A DNA stretch of 64,000 nt from Pseudomonadota bacterium (lineage in GTDB: Bacteria > Pseudomonadota > Gammaproteobacteria > Steroidobacterales > Steroidobacteraceae), in assembly GCA_021838635.1 (NCBI GenBank), contig JAKCDC010000004.1:1-64000 (forward strand), written 5' to 3'. The position numbers and the translations under genes are program-made. The notes below the pieces were generated by a model. The model saw only the letters and a program-made list of their open reading frames with translations. It was not told the DNA's origin and did not search any database. How positions within the stretch are numbered: the stretch's first letter is position 1; every line of letters starts with the position of its first letter. Of the stretch, positions 28,651-39,243 are shown piece after piece.

Positions 28651-29613
28651 TCACCTCTTGAGTTCGGCGCGCGGATCGAATGTCCCCAGCGTTGTGCGCA
28701 TCTGTTCGTATATCGCGCGCGCCTCTGGGGAATTCGCCGGTGGTGCGACGATCTTCAGCTGCACATAAGCGTCCCCCGGCGGCTGGCCCGGCAGACCGCG
28801 GCCGCGCAGACGGAGCTTTTGACCGGACTGCGCACCGCTTGGCACCTGCATGTCGACCGCGCCGCCGAGCGTCGGGACGGTGACCGTCGCGCCGAGTGCA
28901 GCTTCCCAGGGCGCGATCGGCAGCGTTAACGTAACGTCGCGGCCCTCCAGCTGGTAGAGACGATGCGGCCGGACGTGCACCTCGAGATACAGGTCGCCCG
29001 CCCGGGCGCCTCCTGCGCTGCGCTCGCCCTGGCCGGCGAGGCGGATGAGCTGGCCGTCGGTGACGCCCGCCGGAATGCTCACCCGCACCGTGTGGGCCCG
29101 TACGTCCAGCGAGCCGTCGGGCTTCATGTCGGGCCGCTTGAGTTCCAGCGTGCGCGTACCGCCGCCGAAGGCTTCCTCCAGGTCGAGGTCGATGCGTGCA
29201 TGGTGATCGCGGCCCTGGCGCGGCGCGCGCCGGGCGCCACCGCCGAACGGACTCGCCCCGCCGAACAGCGAGGAGAAGAAATCGCTGAAGCCCTCGCCGT
29301 CGAAGCCGGGCGCCCCGGTGGCCCCGGGGCGTGTCCCGCCGGTGAACTCGAAGCCGCTCGCCCAATCCGGTGGGGGGCGGAACTGCTGCCCGGACTTCCA
29401 CTCACTGCCGAGCTGATCGTAGGCGGCGCGCTTCTCCGGGTCCTTCAGGACCTCGTAGGCCTCCTGCACTTCCTTGAATTTCTGCTCGGCGTTCTTTTCC
29501 TTGCTCACATCGGGGTGATATTTGCGCGCGAGTCGCCGATAGGACTTCTTGATCTCCTCGGCCGTAGCCGTCCGGCCGACGCCGAGCAGCTGATAATAAT
29601 CCCGGTATTCCAT
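28651..29613 (-). CDS. cbpA: Curved DNA-binding protein CbpA / DnaJ-class chaperone
   Basis: J domain EYRDYYQLLGVGRTATAEEIKKSYRRLARKYHPDVSKE; C-terminal DnaJ domain DGSLDVRAHTVRVSIPAGVTDGQLIRLAGQGE. Confidence 0.9.
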   Translation of the reverse strand: MEYRDYYQLLGVGRTATAEEIKKSYRRLARKYHPDVSKEKNAEQKFKEVQEAYEVLKDPEKRAAYDQLGSEWKSGQQFRPPPDWASGFEFTGGTRPGATGAPGFDGEGFSDFFSSLFGGASPFGGGARRAPRQGRDHHARIDLDLEEAFGGGTRTLELKRPDMKPDGSLDVRAHTVRVSIPAGVTDGQLIRLAGQGERSAGGARAGDLYLEVHVRPHRLYQLEGRDVTLTLPIAPWEAALGATVTVPTLGGAVDMQVPSGAQSGQKLRLRGRGLPGQPPGDAYVQLKIVAPPANSPEARAIYEQMRTTLGTFDPRAELKR

Positions 29614-29734
29614 GTGCGATGCAGCCCTCGCGGAATCAATATAAGGAAGCGCTGAACGCAAAGATGGGGGCGATGGCGGCGAAGCCAAGGGTCGGGTGCT
29701 TGAACCGGGTCGGTGTCGACCCCATGTCCGGCTC

Positions 29735-30190
29735 ATGAACGCCGAAACTTCCGTGGCCGATGCGCTGCTGATTGCGTGCCCCCACTGCCACTCGCTGGTG
29801 CGAGTGCCCGAGGCACGCCTCGGAGAGCACCCGAAGTGTCCGCGCTGCAAGGCCGCGGTCCTCAGCGGGCAGACCGTTGCCCTCGATGCCGGTGGGTTCG
29901 CCGCACATGTCGAGCGGGCCTCGCTGCCGGTATTGGTGGATTTCTGGGCACCGTGGTGCGGTCCGTGCCGCATGATGGCGCCGGTGCTGGACCGCGTGGC
30001 CGCGCAGCGCGCCACCACGCTGCGCATCGGCAAGGTCAATACCGACGAGCAGCAGCAGCTGGCCGGTCGCTTTGGCATCCGCAGCATCCCAACCCTCATT
30101 CTCTTCCGCGGCGGTCAGGAACTGGCGCGCCATTCTGGCGCGGTGGACGCCGCCACGCTCGCACGCTGGCTCGATCAGGCGCTGCGCTGA
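29735..30190 (+). CDS. trxC: Thioredoxin TrxC (thioredoxin 2 with zinc-binding N-terminus)
   Basis: N-terminal CPHC...CPRC, active site WCGPCR, RFGIRSIPTLILFRGGQE. Confidence 0.93.
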   Translation: MNAETSVADALLIACPHCHSLVRVPEARLGEHPKCPRCKAAVLSGQTVALDAGGFAAHVERASLPVLVDFWAPWCGPCRMMAPVLDRVAAQRATTLRIGKVNTDEQQQLAGRFGIRSIPTLILFRGGQELARHSGAVDAATLARWLDQALR

Positions 30191-30224
30191 ACGCCCGGCG
30201 TGCCGGTGCGCAGCGGTCCTGCGG

Positions 30225-31028
30225 TCAGGACACGCTCTCGGCGCTGTAGCGGGCGAGCAGCCCGGTGCGCAGCGCGTAGCGGAACACCCGCACGAAGAAG
30301 TACCCGGCCAGGGCGACATCGAGCAGCGCGAACGCCGCACCCGGCAGCAGTGCCGCCGCCGGCAGGGCATGACCGGCGAGGATCGCGCGCATGCCCTGAA
30401 AGACGTACGCGGGTGGCAACCCTTTGGCGATGAGCTGCATCCAGCGCGGTAGCGTCGCGAGCGGATAGAACACCCCCACGAACGGTGAGATCAGCGCTGG
30501 TAGGGGCCACACAAGCCATTCCGACGCCGGACCCAGACGCAGCACCAGCGCGCTGGCGAGGATGCCGAGTGCGATGCCGAAGCAGAACAGCACGAGCAGG
30601 AACGGCAGCAGCATCGCACCAAGGGAGAAGAACGAGAGTCCGAACACCACGGTCGCCAGTACCAGCATCACCGCGAGCCCGATCGCACTGGTGCCGATGC
30701 TGCTGATGACCAGGCCGGTGATGTACTCCGGTGTGGTGAGTGGTGTTGCAAATAAGTTCAGGAAGTTTCGCGACCACACGTCCTCCAGGAACGCGGTGCT
30801 CACCCCTTGCATGATGCGCGTGAAAAAATCCCACAGCAGCACCGCGCCAAGCAGGCTCGGGACGTAGTTGAACCGGCCCGCGCTCATCGTGTTCAGGTAG
30901 CGGGTGATAAATCCCCACACCACGATGTCGATCGCCACCCAGGCGAACATCGGCAATGCGCGGACCGGACTGCCGCGGATCAGGTAGAACTGGCGCAGCA
31001 GGATCCCAGCGATCGGGCGCAGCTTCAT
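30225..31028 (-). CDS. ABC-2 type transporter permease
   Basis: Six TM-like segments; start overlaps ATPase stop by 4 bp. Confidence 0.85.
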   Translation of the reverse strand: MKLRPIAGILLRQFYLIRGSPVRALPMFAWVAIDIVVWGFITRYLNTMSAGRFNYVPSLLGAVLLWDFFTRIMQGVSTAFLEDVWSRNFLNLFATPLTTPEYITGLVISSIGTSAIGLAVMLVLATVVFGLSFFSLGAMLLPFLLVLFCFGIALGILASALVLRLGPASEWLVWPLPALISPFVGVFYPLATLPRWMQLIAKGLPPAYVFQGMRAILAGHALPAAALLPGAAFALLDVALAGYFFVRVFRYALRTGLLARYSAESVS

Positions 31029-31849
31029 TGCGTGCGCTCCACGGCGCTCAGCGGCTCGCGCGCCAGACGAATGAACAGCGCCTCCAGGGTCTCCGCGCCG
31101 TGCTCGGCCGGCAGCCGACGCGGATCGCCCTCCAGCAGGATGCGCCCGCGCGAGAGGAACAGCACCCGGTCGCAGACTGTCTCGACCTCGTACATGTTGT
31201 GCGAGGTCCAAAGAATGCCGCAGCCGTCGTCGCTCGCCAGGCCTCGGATGCGCTCGCGGACCGTTTGCGCCGCGGATGGGTCGAGGGACGCCGTCGGTTC
31301 ATCGAGCAGCAGCAGTTGCGGCCGGTTCAGTACCGCCTTGGCCAATGCGACCCGCGTCTGCTCGCCGGAGGACAGTACCCCGCACTTGGTGTTGCGCAGG
31401 TGCTCAAGATCGAACTGCTGTAGCAGCGCTTCGATGCGCGCGGCGAGACGCGCGATGCCGTAGATGAGGGCAAAGAACCGCAGGTTCTGCTCGACCGTGA
31501 GGTTGCCGGGCAGCGTGGCATACACAGCCGCAAAGTTTGCCTGGGCCAAGGCGCGCGAACGCTCCTGCGCCAGGTCGATTCCCGCAATTCGGATGTCACC
31601 CGCACTTGGGCTGAGCACGCCGAGAATCATGTTGATCGTCGTGGTCTTCCCGGCGCCGTTCGGTCCCAACAGGCCGACCACTTCACCGCGTTGCACCTCG
31701 AACGAGACGTCCTTAACTGCGACCAATGAGGCGTAGGTCTTGCATAGCAGCGCGACGCTGAGTGCCGCATGAATTTCACCGGACCGGCGAGTTCTGGTCC
31801 CGGCGGCCTGCGCCGAAGCGATGTCAGCGGTTCGATCGTGCATCGGCAT
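31025..31849 (-). CDS. ABC transporter ATP-binding protein
   Basis: Walker A GPNGAGKTTT, signature LSSGEQTRVALAKA, Walker B LLLLDEPTASLDP. Confidence 0.93.
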   Translation of the reverse strand: MPMHDRTADIASAQAAGTRTRRSGEIHAALSVALLCKTYASLVAVKDVSFEVQRGEVVGLLGPNGAGKTTTINMILGVLSPSAGDIRIAGIDLAQERSRALAQANFAAVYATLPGNLTVEQNLRFFALIYGIARLAARIEALLQQFDLEHLRNTKCGVLSSGEQTRVALAKAVLNRPQLLLLDEPTASLDPSAAQTVRERIRGLASDDGCGILWTSHNMYEVETVCDRVLFLSRGRILLEGDPRRLPAEHGAETLEALFIRLAREPLSAVERTQ

Positions 31850-32093
31850 CTGAGATGTCCAGGGTGCAGGCGGCGCGCTCGCGCCCGCTCAGTACGCGCA
31901 CGGGGTGCTGCGCGAGGCTGTAAATCTATCTAGGCCCCCGAGCCGAATCAAGCCGTGCGCTCACCCGCTGATCCGCGTACCCACCACCGCGCGGTGTGTA
32001 CGGTCCCGCGGTTGCGGCGTACGCCGCGTCGTGGTACATGATTTTATATCTAGGGAGCGGGCCTAACACTGTGAACGGGGCCCGAGCTGTGCC

Positions 32094-32969
32094 GTGCAGG
32101 AATCACCGAATCCGCGATCCGAGGTCATGAGCGAGGCGGCGCCGGGCGCTTACGGCCGGCTGCTGCCATTTCTGGCGCACCCGGTCTTGCGCGATCGCCC
32201 GCGGCGGCGGCTCACGGCGTGGACCTGGTTCGGCTGGCTGAGCCTGCTGCTGGTACTCGGCTTCCTCGGCGGCCGGTTGGATGACCTGCTGGTGCACTGG
32301 TTTGGCTGGCGCATCGCGCCGGACACGTTTCAGGCCTATCTGGTCATGCATCCATCCCTCGCCGCCGCCAGTATCGTGCTGGTCGCCCCGTTGCTCGAGG
32401 AACTTGCCTACCGTGCCTTCCTCTCCACCTCGCCGCCCGCGGTGTTCGTCGGACTCGCGTTCTTTCTCTGCTACATGTTCCTTGGCATTCGCATCAATCT
32501 CGAGCATCCGCGCGCGGTCAGCACCATCCGCCACTACTTTGCGCCGTTCTGGGCACTCGTGCCGGCCAGTCTGGTGAGCCTCGGACTGTACGTCTATGCG
32601 CGCGAGGCCGTGCTCGGGTTCTTCCGCCGCCACGGAATCTGGGTGTTTTGGGTGTCGTGTGTGCTGTTCGGCGTGGAGCACGCCGAGGTGTACTCCAACT
32701 CCCTGACCTGGTGGGCGCTCGTGCTGGTGCTGCCGCAGTTTCTGGTCGGCGTTGGACTTGCCTATATTCGCATCGCCTTCGGTCTGCGTTGGAGCATCGT
32801 GACGCACTTGGCCTATGACGGCTTGATCGTATCGGCCTCCTGGACCTACCTCTCGACGGCGAGCGGCACGCCGTTGCGCGAGGCCGTCGGGCTTGGTCTG
32901 ATGCTCCTGGTGGCATTAATCCTGGTGTACGGACTCGCCGTGACGTGGCGGGTGCTGCGCAACCGCTGA
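32094..32969 (+). CDS. CPBP-family (type II CAAX-like) intramembrane glutamic protease
   Basis: LLEELAYRAF (EExxxR-like), LFGVEH, IVTHLAYDG within multi-TM protein. Confidence 0.8.
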   Translation: MQESPNPRSEVMSEAAPGAYGRLLPFLAHPVLRDRPRRRLTAWTWFGWLSLLLVLGFLGGRLDDLLVHWFGWRIAPDTFQAYLVMHPSLAAASIVLVAPLLEELAYRAFLSTSPPAVFVGLAFFLCYMFLGIRINLEHPRAVSTIRHYFAPFWALVPASLVSLGLYVYAREAVLGFFRRHGIWVFWVSCVLFGVEHAEVYSNSLTWWALVLVLPQFLVGVGLAYIRIAFGLRWSIVTHLAYDGLIVSASWTYLSTASGTPLREAVGLGLMLLVALILVYGLAVTWRVLRNR

Positions 32970-33083
32970 GCGTGCGGGCGAGTCTGTGAACACATCGCAG
33001 TGCGCGGATGGGTGCGCGCGCCCCGCCCGGTCCGCCGCGCCGGACAGGGCGCAGCGGACCGGTTCCTGCCGGGCGAGGACGCC

Positions 33084-36000
33084 TCAGAGCAGGCGTCGAC
33101 CCGTGGCGCTTGCCGCCTGCAGTCGTTGCTCGCCCTGGCGCGCTTCATGTTCCAGGGTGTTGAATGCCGCGATCTGTGCCGGATCCGGCGCCCGATAGTC
33201 AAGACCGATGCTTGATTGCAAGTAGGCGAGGAAGCTGCGCAAGCGCATGTTGTGCATCACGTCCCCTTCGCTCGAGCGCACGTGCCGTTGCACCACGGCG
33301 TGCACCGCAGCATGCAGTGCCTGCATCGCCGGACCTGCGGCCGCGGCACTTAGTTTGTGCTCGGATACGGCTTTGGCCAGCTGCCGGCGCAGCAGGATCG
33401 CTGCGTTGATGTCCCGGTCGAGTACATCGACGCTGCGGTGCAGCGCAAGCTGCAGTGCCAGATGCTGCTTGAGAATTGCCGGCGTGGTGTGCAGGCGTGG
33501 ATCGAGCTTCACCGCGAACGATCGCCGGTATGCCTCGTTCCCGTATCGCAGGACCACGGTGTAGCGGCCGGGATTGACGAGCGGTCCGCGTGCACTTGCG
33601 GATAAGCCGTCGGTGACCTCCGGGGGCTCCCAGCCGATCACTTCCGTGGCATCCGCATAGCGCAGATTCCACTGGAAGCGGTTCAGTCCTGCGGTCACCG
33701 CAGTCATCTTCTCCAGGGCCCGATGCTTCACCTGTGAGGGCTGCAGGTTGTCGCGCACCGTGGCGGGCAGCTTGCGGCTGTGTGCGGGCTTCAGGTGCAG
33801 CGTGTAGCGCGCGATCTGCTGCCCCCGGGCACCGAGAAATGCCAGGCTCACCGGGGTCTGGCCGTGATAGCCGGCCGGGAGGTGGAAGAACACGGTTGCG
33901 CCGAACGGGGGGTTCGTGCCCACCGACTCGCGGTGTTCCGCGCCCGAGTCCTGTCCGTAGGCATGCGTCAGCCACGCGGTCTCGGGCGCGTACAGGTGCG
34001 TTGCGGTACCCGAGGGCTGCGCCGACTGCGTCATCTGCTCGAGCAGCGGCACGTCATCGAGAACCCAGAATGAGCGGCCGTGTGTCGCGGCGACAAGCTC
34101 GCCCTCGCGGCGGTTGAAGGCGAGATCTCGCACCTGCACGTGCGGCAGATTGACACCGAGCGCCGTCCAGTGCGCGCCGCCATCGAGGCTGGCATATACC
34201 GTGTTGCCGCTGCCTAAGACCAGGAGGCGGGCATCGGCGGGATCCTGCTTCACCACGAATACGTATTGATCGTTCGGCAGCCCCTGGGTGAGGGTCGTCC
34301 AGTGGCGCCCATAGTCGGTCGTTTTGAATACATAGGGATGATAATCATCCCACATGTAACGTGACGCGCTGAGATAGGCGGTCCCGGCCGCGACGTGCGA
34401 AGGCTCAATCGAGGTGATCTCGGCCCAATGGGTGAGCTGTGGCGGGGTGACCAGCTGCCAATGCTTGCCGCCGTCGACGGTGACATGCACCAGCCCGTCC
34501 TGCGAGCCTGCCCAGATCACGTGCGGGTTCAGCCGCGACACGGCCAGAGCCGAGATGTCCGGAAATACCTCGGCGCCGGTCTGATCAAGGTTGATCGGGC
34601 CGCCCGGCGGCCCCTCGGTGGCCGGATCGTTACGCGTCAGGTCCGGGCTGATGACCTTCCAGGTGCGTCCGTTGTCATGGCTGACCATGACGTACTGCGA
34701 GGCCAGAAACAGCTCGTGCGGATCGTCGGGGGAGAAGAAGATCGGATGGGTCCAGCCGAAGCGGTATTGCATCCGCGCGGCATCTCCGCCGTCCATATAG
34801 ATCGGCGAGGGACTCACTGACCGGCGCACCCCGGTCAGCCGGTTGTACCGTTGCATGATGGTGTAGTAATCGCTGCCGAAGGTGACGTAACGGCTGCCAG
34901 GCTTCGGCGCGACGAACGAGCTCTCCCCAAGTGCGACCGAGTGCCAGGCCGACACCGGGATTGCCCCGTCGATCGAGGCGCTGGGTCCCTCGAAGGAGCC
35001 TTCGTCCTGCTGCGCGCCGTACACATTGAACGGGAACGCATGATCGAGCGCAACGTGGTAGAACTGGCCCGTCGGCTGGTTGTGTTCGGTGCTCCAGGTC
35101 TTGCCGCCGTCGGTCGAGACCGTGGCGCCGCCGTCATTGCCGACCAGCAGGATCTTCGGGTGGTGCGGGTTGATCCAGACGATGTGATTGTCGCCGTGGC
35201 GCATATGCAGCAGCGAGAACGCCTTGCCGCCGTCGCGCGAGACCCAGACGCCGTCGACGTTCGGTGCATACACCGTGTTCGGATTGCTGGGGTCGGCGTA
35301 AATCGTCATGTAGTAGAAGGCTCTCTGGCGCAGACTCCAGCTGCGGTTGACGCGCTGCCAGGTCTTGCCGCCGTTGGCCGAGCGAAACACGCCGCCGTGC
35401 TTCGCCTGGATGATGGCGTAGACGATATTTGGATGACTGGCGGCGACTGACACGCCCATGCGTCCGAGCAGGCCGTGCGGCAGGCCCGGGTTGTGCGAGA
35501 GGTTCGTCCAGTGCGCGCCGCCGTCGGTGCTTTTGTACAAGCCGCTGCCCGGACCGCCGTCGATGAGTGTCCAGGGCGTGCGCTGCGCCTGCCACATCGT
35601 CGCATACAGCACGTTCGGGTCGCGCGGATCCATCACCAGATCGATCGCGCCGGTCTTGGGGTTGACGTAGAGCACCTTGTGCCAGGTCTTGCCGCCGTCG
35701 CTCGACTTGAAGATGCCGCGCTCGGCGTTGGGCTTGAAGACATGGCCCATGGAGGCAACGTACACGATGTCGGGATTGCGCGGATCGACCACGATGGCGC
35801 TGGTGGTGCGCGTGCCGGCAAGACCGGCGTACTTCCACGTCTTGCCGCCGTCGATCGACTTGAAGATGCCGTCGCCGGTGACCATGTCGTTGCGGATGTC
35901 CGCCTCGCCGGTGCCGACATAGATCACTTTTGGATTTGAAGTGGCCACGGCAACCGCGCCGACACTACCGCTTGCGGATGTCCACTTGCCGTCCGTGATG

Positions 36001-36269
36001 TTGTGCCACCGCACCCCGTAGTCGGTGCTCTTCCAGACACCACCGTCCACGGCGCCCATGTAGAACAGGTTGCGCTTGCCGGCAACGCCCGAGACCGCCA
36101 CGACGCGCCCGCCGATGTCAGGTCCAATGTTTCGCCAGGTGAGCTTGCCGTTGAGAAATTTCTGCAGCGCAGCGGCGTGCGCTGCGAGTGGCAGGCACAG
36201 CAATGCGGCGAGCGCGATGAACAGGGATTTGCGGCGGACGAGCCGCGGGTCGGCATCGGCGTGAAGCAT
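33084..36269 (-). CDS. Secreted VPS10/sortilin-like BNR-repeat (beta-propeller) protein
   Basis: Signal peptide; repeated Asp-box motifs (SIDGGKTWK, SSDGGKTWHK, STDGGAHWTNL, SHDNGRTWK, TTDYGRHWT). Confidence 0.88.
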   Translation of the reverse strand: MLHADADPRLVRRKSLFIALAALLCLPLAAHAAALQKFLNGKLTWRNIGPDIGGRVVAVSGVAGKRNLFYMGAVDGGVWKSTDYGVRWHNITDGKWTSASGSVGAVAVATSNPKVIYVGTGEADIRNDMVTGDGIFKSIDGGKTWKYAGLAGTRTTSAIVVDPRNPDIVYVASMGHVFKPNAERGIFKSSDGGKTWHKVLYVNPKTGAIDLVMDPRDPNVLYATMWQAQRTPWTLIDGGPGSGLYKSTDGGAHWTNLSHNPGLPHGLLGRMGVSVAASHPNIVYAIIQAKHGGVFRSANGGKTWQRVNRSWSLRQRAFYYMTIYADPSNPNTVYAPNVDGVWVSRDGGKAFSLLHMRHGDNHIVWINPHHPKILLVGNDGGATVSTDGGKTWSTEHNQPTGQFYHVALDHAFPFNVYGAQQDEGSFEGPSASIDGAIPVSAWHSVALGESSFVAPKPGSRYVTFGSDYYTIMQRYNRLTGVRRSVSPSPIYMDGGDAARMQYRFGWTHPIFFSPDDPHELFLASQYVMVSHDNGRTWKVISPDLTRNDPATEGPPGGPINLDQTGAEVFPDISALAVSRLNPHVIWAGSQDGLVHVTVDGGKHWQLVTPPQLTHWAEITSIEPSHVAAGTAYLSASRYMWDDYHPYVFKTTDYGRHWTTLTQGLPNDQYVFVVKQDPADARLLVLGSGNTVYASLDGGAHWTALGVNLPHVQVRDLAFNRREGELVAATHGRSFWVLDDVPLLEQMTQSAQPSGTATHLYAPETAWLTHAYGQDSGAEHRESVGTNPPFGATVFFHLPAGYHGQTPVSLAFLGARGQQIARYTLHLKPAHSRKLPATVRDNLQPSQVKHRALEKMTAVTAGLNRFQWNLRYADATEVIGWEPPEVTDGLSASARGPLVNPGRYTVVLRYGNEAYRRSFAVKLDPRLHTTPAILKQHLALQLALHRSVDVLDRDINAAILLRRQLAKAVSEHKLSAAAAGPAMQALHAAVHAVVQRHVRSSEGDVMHNMRLRSFLAYLQSSIGLDYRAPDPAQIAAFNTLEHEARQGEQRLQAASATGRRLL

Positions 36270-36457
36270 GCGCGATCACCTCTTGGGAGTGGGTGTACGG
36301 AATGCGGGCGAAGCGAATCGGGCCAGCTTAACGGACTGCCCAGGGACCCGCAACGAAGCGGCGGCCGGCGCCGTTCTCGGCGGTACCCGTCCTCCCGGCG
36401 GGACCGGGGGCGATACTGACCGGGTCCCAGGGTGCCCCTGTGTCGACCGCGAGGTCT

Positions 36458-37309
36458 GTGGTGAGCGCTCGGTACGGCATGTTCTGCCTGGTGGCGTCAT
36501 GGGCCATGCTTGGTTTGCCCGCCGCAGCGGGGATGACACAGACCCCGATGCCCGCGCCGCTGCCATTCGCCGCGCTTGCGGGACCCGGGCCTACCGAGCA
36601 GATCGTTTCGTTGTGGCCGTGCGTATCGACGGTGAGGGGCCGTTCCATTTTCTCCTCGATACCGGCGCGGACAGTTCGATGGTCTCCCCGGTGCTGGTGC
36701 GCGAACTCGCGCTCGCGCCGCATCGTGATGGCAGCGAGCGGGCACAGGGCACGACCGGTATCCATAGGCTCCGGTGGGTGCTGATCCGCCGTCTGCGGGT
36801 CGGGACCATCGTCAAGCACGGTTTGCGCGTGCCGGTGAGCGACAGCCCCGTGATGATCGGTCTCGACGGGATTCTCGGCATGGCCGGATTCGGTCCGGTA
36901 CGCGTGGTGGTCGATTTCCATCGTCGCGAGGTGACTATCGAGCAATCAAGCCGCCGTATCCTCGGCAGCTTCCTGGAGATCCCCGCCCGGCGCACCACGG
37001 GCGGGTTGCTCGTGATCCCCGCGCGCGTGGCGGATGCGCCGGTCCAGGCGGTGCTCGATGCCGGCTCGGCGGTCACGTCTGGCAACTTCGCGTTGCGCAA
37101 GGCGCTGCTGCGCGCGTCGAAACGCGCCGCGCTCGCGACGGTCTACGGCGTGACCGAGCAAGTCGCCGGTGGCCCAGTAGCGCGTGCGCCGCCTGTCTAC
37201 CTCGGGCCGCCCGCGCGCTGATCCTCGACTATCCGCGAGCCCGGGTTTACCTGCTGACAAAGTCCTCGTCGTCGGTGCGCATCACGCACGAGTTCTTCCC
37301 GATTCCTTA
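36458..37309 (+). pseudogene. Retropepsin-like aspartyl protease, apparently frameshifted twice
   Basis: Signal peptide (MFCLVASWAMLGLPAAAGM) in frame 2, DTGADSS catalytic motif in frame 1 (36268-37221), ALILDYPRARVYLL C-terminal motif in frame 3 (stop at 37308-37310 region). Confidence 0.6.
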
Positions 37310-37468
37310 AGATCCGCCAGGCGCCGGCGGTGTTCTGGTTCCGATACAGCCCACGCCGGGCCGCGCGCGCTGGCGGCGGCGCTGCGACGCGGTGGTTGTT
37401 GTGCGCCCGCCCGTGCCGCAGTATGCCGGGCACGCCCGAACCGACCGCTGTGGACCGAGGAGACGCCC

Positions 37469-37786
37469 GTGATCAAAGTCAGCGTGATGTATCCGAATCA
37501 GCCCGGTGCCCGCTTCGATCATGACTACTACCGCGAGCGCCACATGCCCCTGGTGCAGCGGCTGATGGGGTCACTGTGCCAGTACTACACGGTCGACAGA
37601 GGACTCTCTGGCGGCGGCGCCGACGCTCCGGCGGTCTATGTGGCGATGTGCCACATCTTCTGCGACTCGGTCGCGGCATTCGATGCCGGGTTCGGTCCGC
37701 ATGCCGAGGAGATCCTCGCGGATATCGCTAATTACACCGATCTTGCGCCGGTCATCCAGATCAGCGAGGTAGTGGTCGGTCACTGA
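37469..37786 (+). CDS. EthD-family protein
   Basis: KVSVMYPNQPGARFDHDYYRERHMPLVQRLMGSLCQYYTVDRGLSGG; GTG start. Confidence 0.85.
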   Translation: MIKVSVMYPNQPGARFDHDYYRERHMPLVQRLMGSLCQYYTVDRGLSGGGADAPAVYVAMCHIFCDSVAAFDAGFGPHAEEILADIANYTDLAPVIQISEVVVGH

Positions 37787-38067
37787 GTGGCGCGGGGTGC
37801 CCCGCGGCACCGTTCGCCGGCCGGCACCGGCTCGCGCCGTGGCGCAAATCCCCGCCTCACCGAAGTGGGCGAACCGGTGGCGCTGCGGGTGACATCCTTA
37901 AAGAGCCGCCGCGCCGCGAACCACGGCCCGCAAGGGGGCCGCGTCTGGGCGGTAGAAAAGACCGCTGTTCTGTGCAGCCTGCTAAACACGTGCGGAATCG
38001 GAACAATGTTCCCTTCCGCTGGCGGCACACTATCCGCTCTGCAGTTGCGTCCCCGGGGTATGTGCCG

Positions 38068-39243
38068 ATGAGCATCAGGGCGGAAGCGTTCGAGCACTGG
38101 ATCCGCACGGCCTTCGTTGACCTGAATACCGAGCTCGAAGAGCGCTACTTTGCGCAGGCCGATCGCAGCCAGGTGGCCGACATCGGCGCCTCGCTCAAGA
38201 GTGCGTTGCGCGATGAGGGACTTGTGTTCGTCCGGGCGCTGCTTCAGGAGGGTAATACAGGCGAGGGCTTCGAGAGTGCCTTCGCAGTCCTGGGCAATGT
38301 CGGGATGTATCTGGCCGCACTGCGCCGCCACGAGTTGACCCACCCTGCACGCGAGGAGCGTTCCCCGTTTCCGGAGGCTTCGGCGCTGGCGTTGCACGTC
38401 GGGGCATCGCTCGGAATGGCCCCACGGTTCGCCACCAGTCACCTTGCGACCCGCAATCGCGCCCGCGCCGGGATACGCAAGAGCTTCACTCGACTGCCCG
38501 ATGAGTTCTTGTTCATTGACGAGAACACCCGCGGCATTCTCAGTCTGCAGCTCACCGCCACGGCGCTGACGAACATCACGCACCTCGGGATTTCCAGTCC
38601 GGTCACCGACGGGATGTTCGCCGCGGCGCATCGCAGTCTCGAGGAAGTGCTTCTCATCAACGAGCGCTTAATGGCGCAGCTCGACGTCGAGCGATTTTTT
38701 TACTCCGTGCGACCGTATTACAAACCCTATCGGGTCGGGCGCCAGGAGTATCGGGGCGCCAATGCCGGTGATTTCTCCGGTATCAACGAACTCGATCTGC
38801 TGCTCGGGGTGTGCCGCGCCAACGATCCGTATTACGCGCAGCTGCTGGTAGACAAGATGCTGTTCATGCCGCCGGCCGACCAGGCGCGCCTGCGCGAGTG
38901 CATGACGCACCAGAGCTTGCTTGATGAGTTGCTCGAACTGCTGCCCGGGCATCGGCACACGGACTGGTTCCAGCGTAACGCGCGTGCTTACCTCGGGCTG
39001 TGTGACCTGTTCGCTCGCTACGCCGTGCAGCATCACGACGGCCTGGTCAGGCGGTTCATCACGGAGCCGGCTGCGCGGCTCGCTGCGCAGGGACTCGAGG
39101 ACCTCACCGCCAGCGGTCCGCCGCTGCCGGTGCTGCTGCGCGCACTGGAGGTGCTGCGCGACCTGCGCTGCGCGGCCGATCGGAGCGATATCGCTACGCG
39201 CCATGGGGATCTTGAGCGGCTGCGCGCCGCAGTGGGTGCGTAA
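38068..39243 (+). CDS. PrnB-like / DUF1864 protein of the indoleamine/tryptophan dioxygenase superfamily (putative heme protein)
   Basis: FFYSVRPYYKPYRVGRQEYRGANAGDFSGINELDLLLGVC resembles the IDO/PrnB substrate and heme pocket segment. Confidence 0.65.
   Translation: MSIRAEAFEHWIRTAFVDLNTELEERYFAQADRSQVADIGASLKSALRDEGLVFVRALLQEGNTGEGFESAFAVLGNVGMYLAALRRHELTHPAREERSPFPEASALALHVGASLGMAPRFATSHLATRNRARAGIRKSFTRLPDEFLFIDENTRGILSLQLTATALTNITHLGISSPVTDGMFAAAHRSLEEVLLINERLMAQLDVERFFYSVRPYYKPYRVGRQEYRGANAGDFSGINELDLLLGVCRANDPYYAQLLVDKMLFMPPADQARLRECMTHQSLLDELLELLPGHRHTDWFQRNARAYLGLCDLFARYAVQHHDGLVRRFITEPAARLAAQGLEDLTASGPPLPVLLRALEVLRDLRCAADRSDIATRHGDLERLRAAVGA

Noticed and set aside
31861-32090. AT-richer intergenic region with similar TCTATCTAGG / TATATCTAGG strings
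   Set aside because: Only two imperfect occurrences in 120 bp; not enough to claim a repeat or regulatory element.
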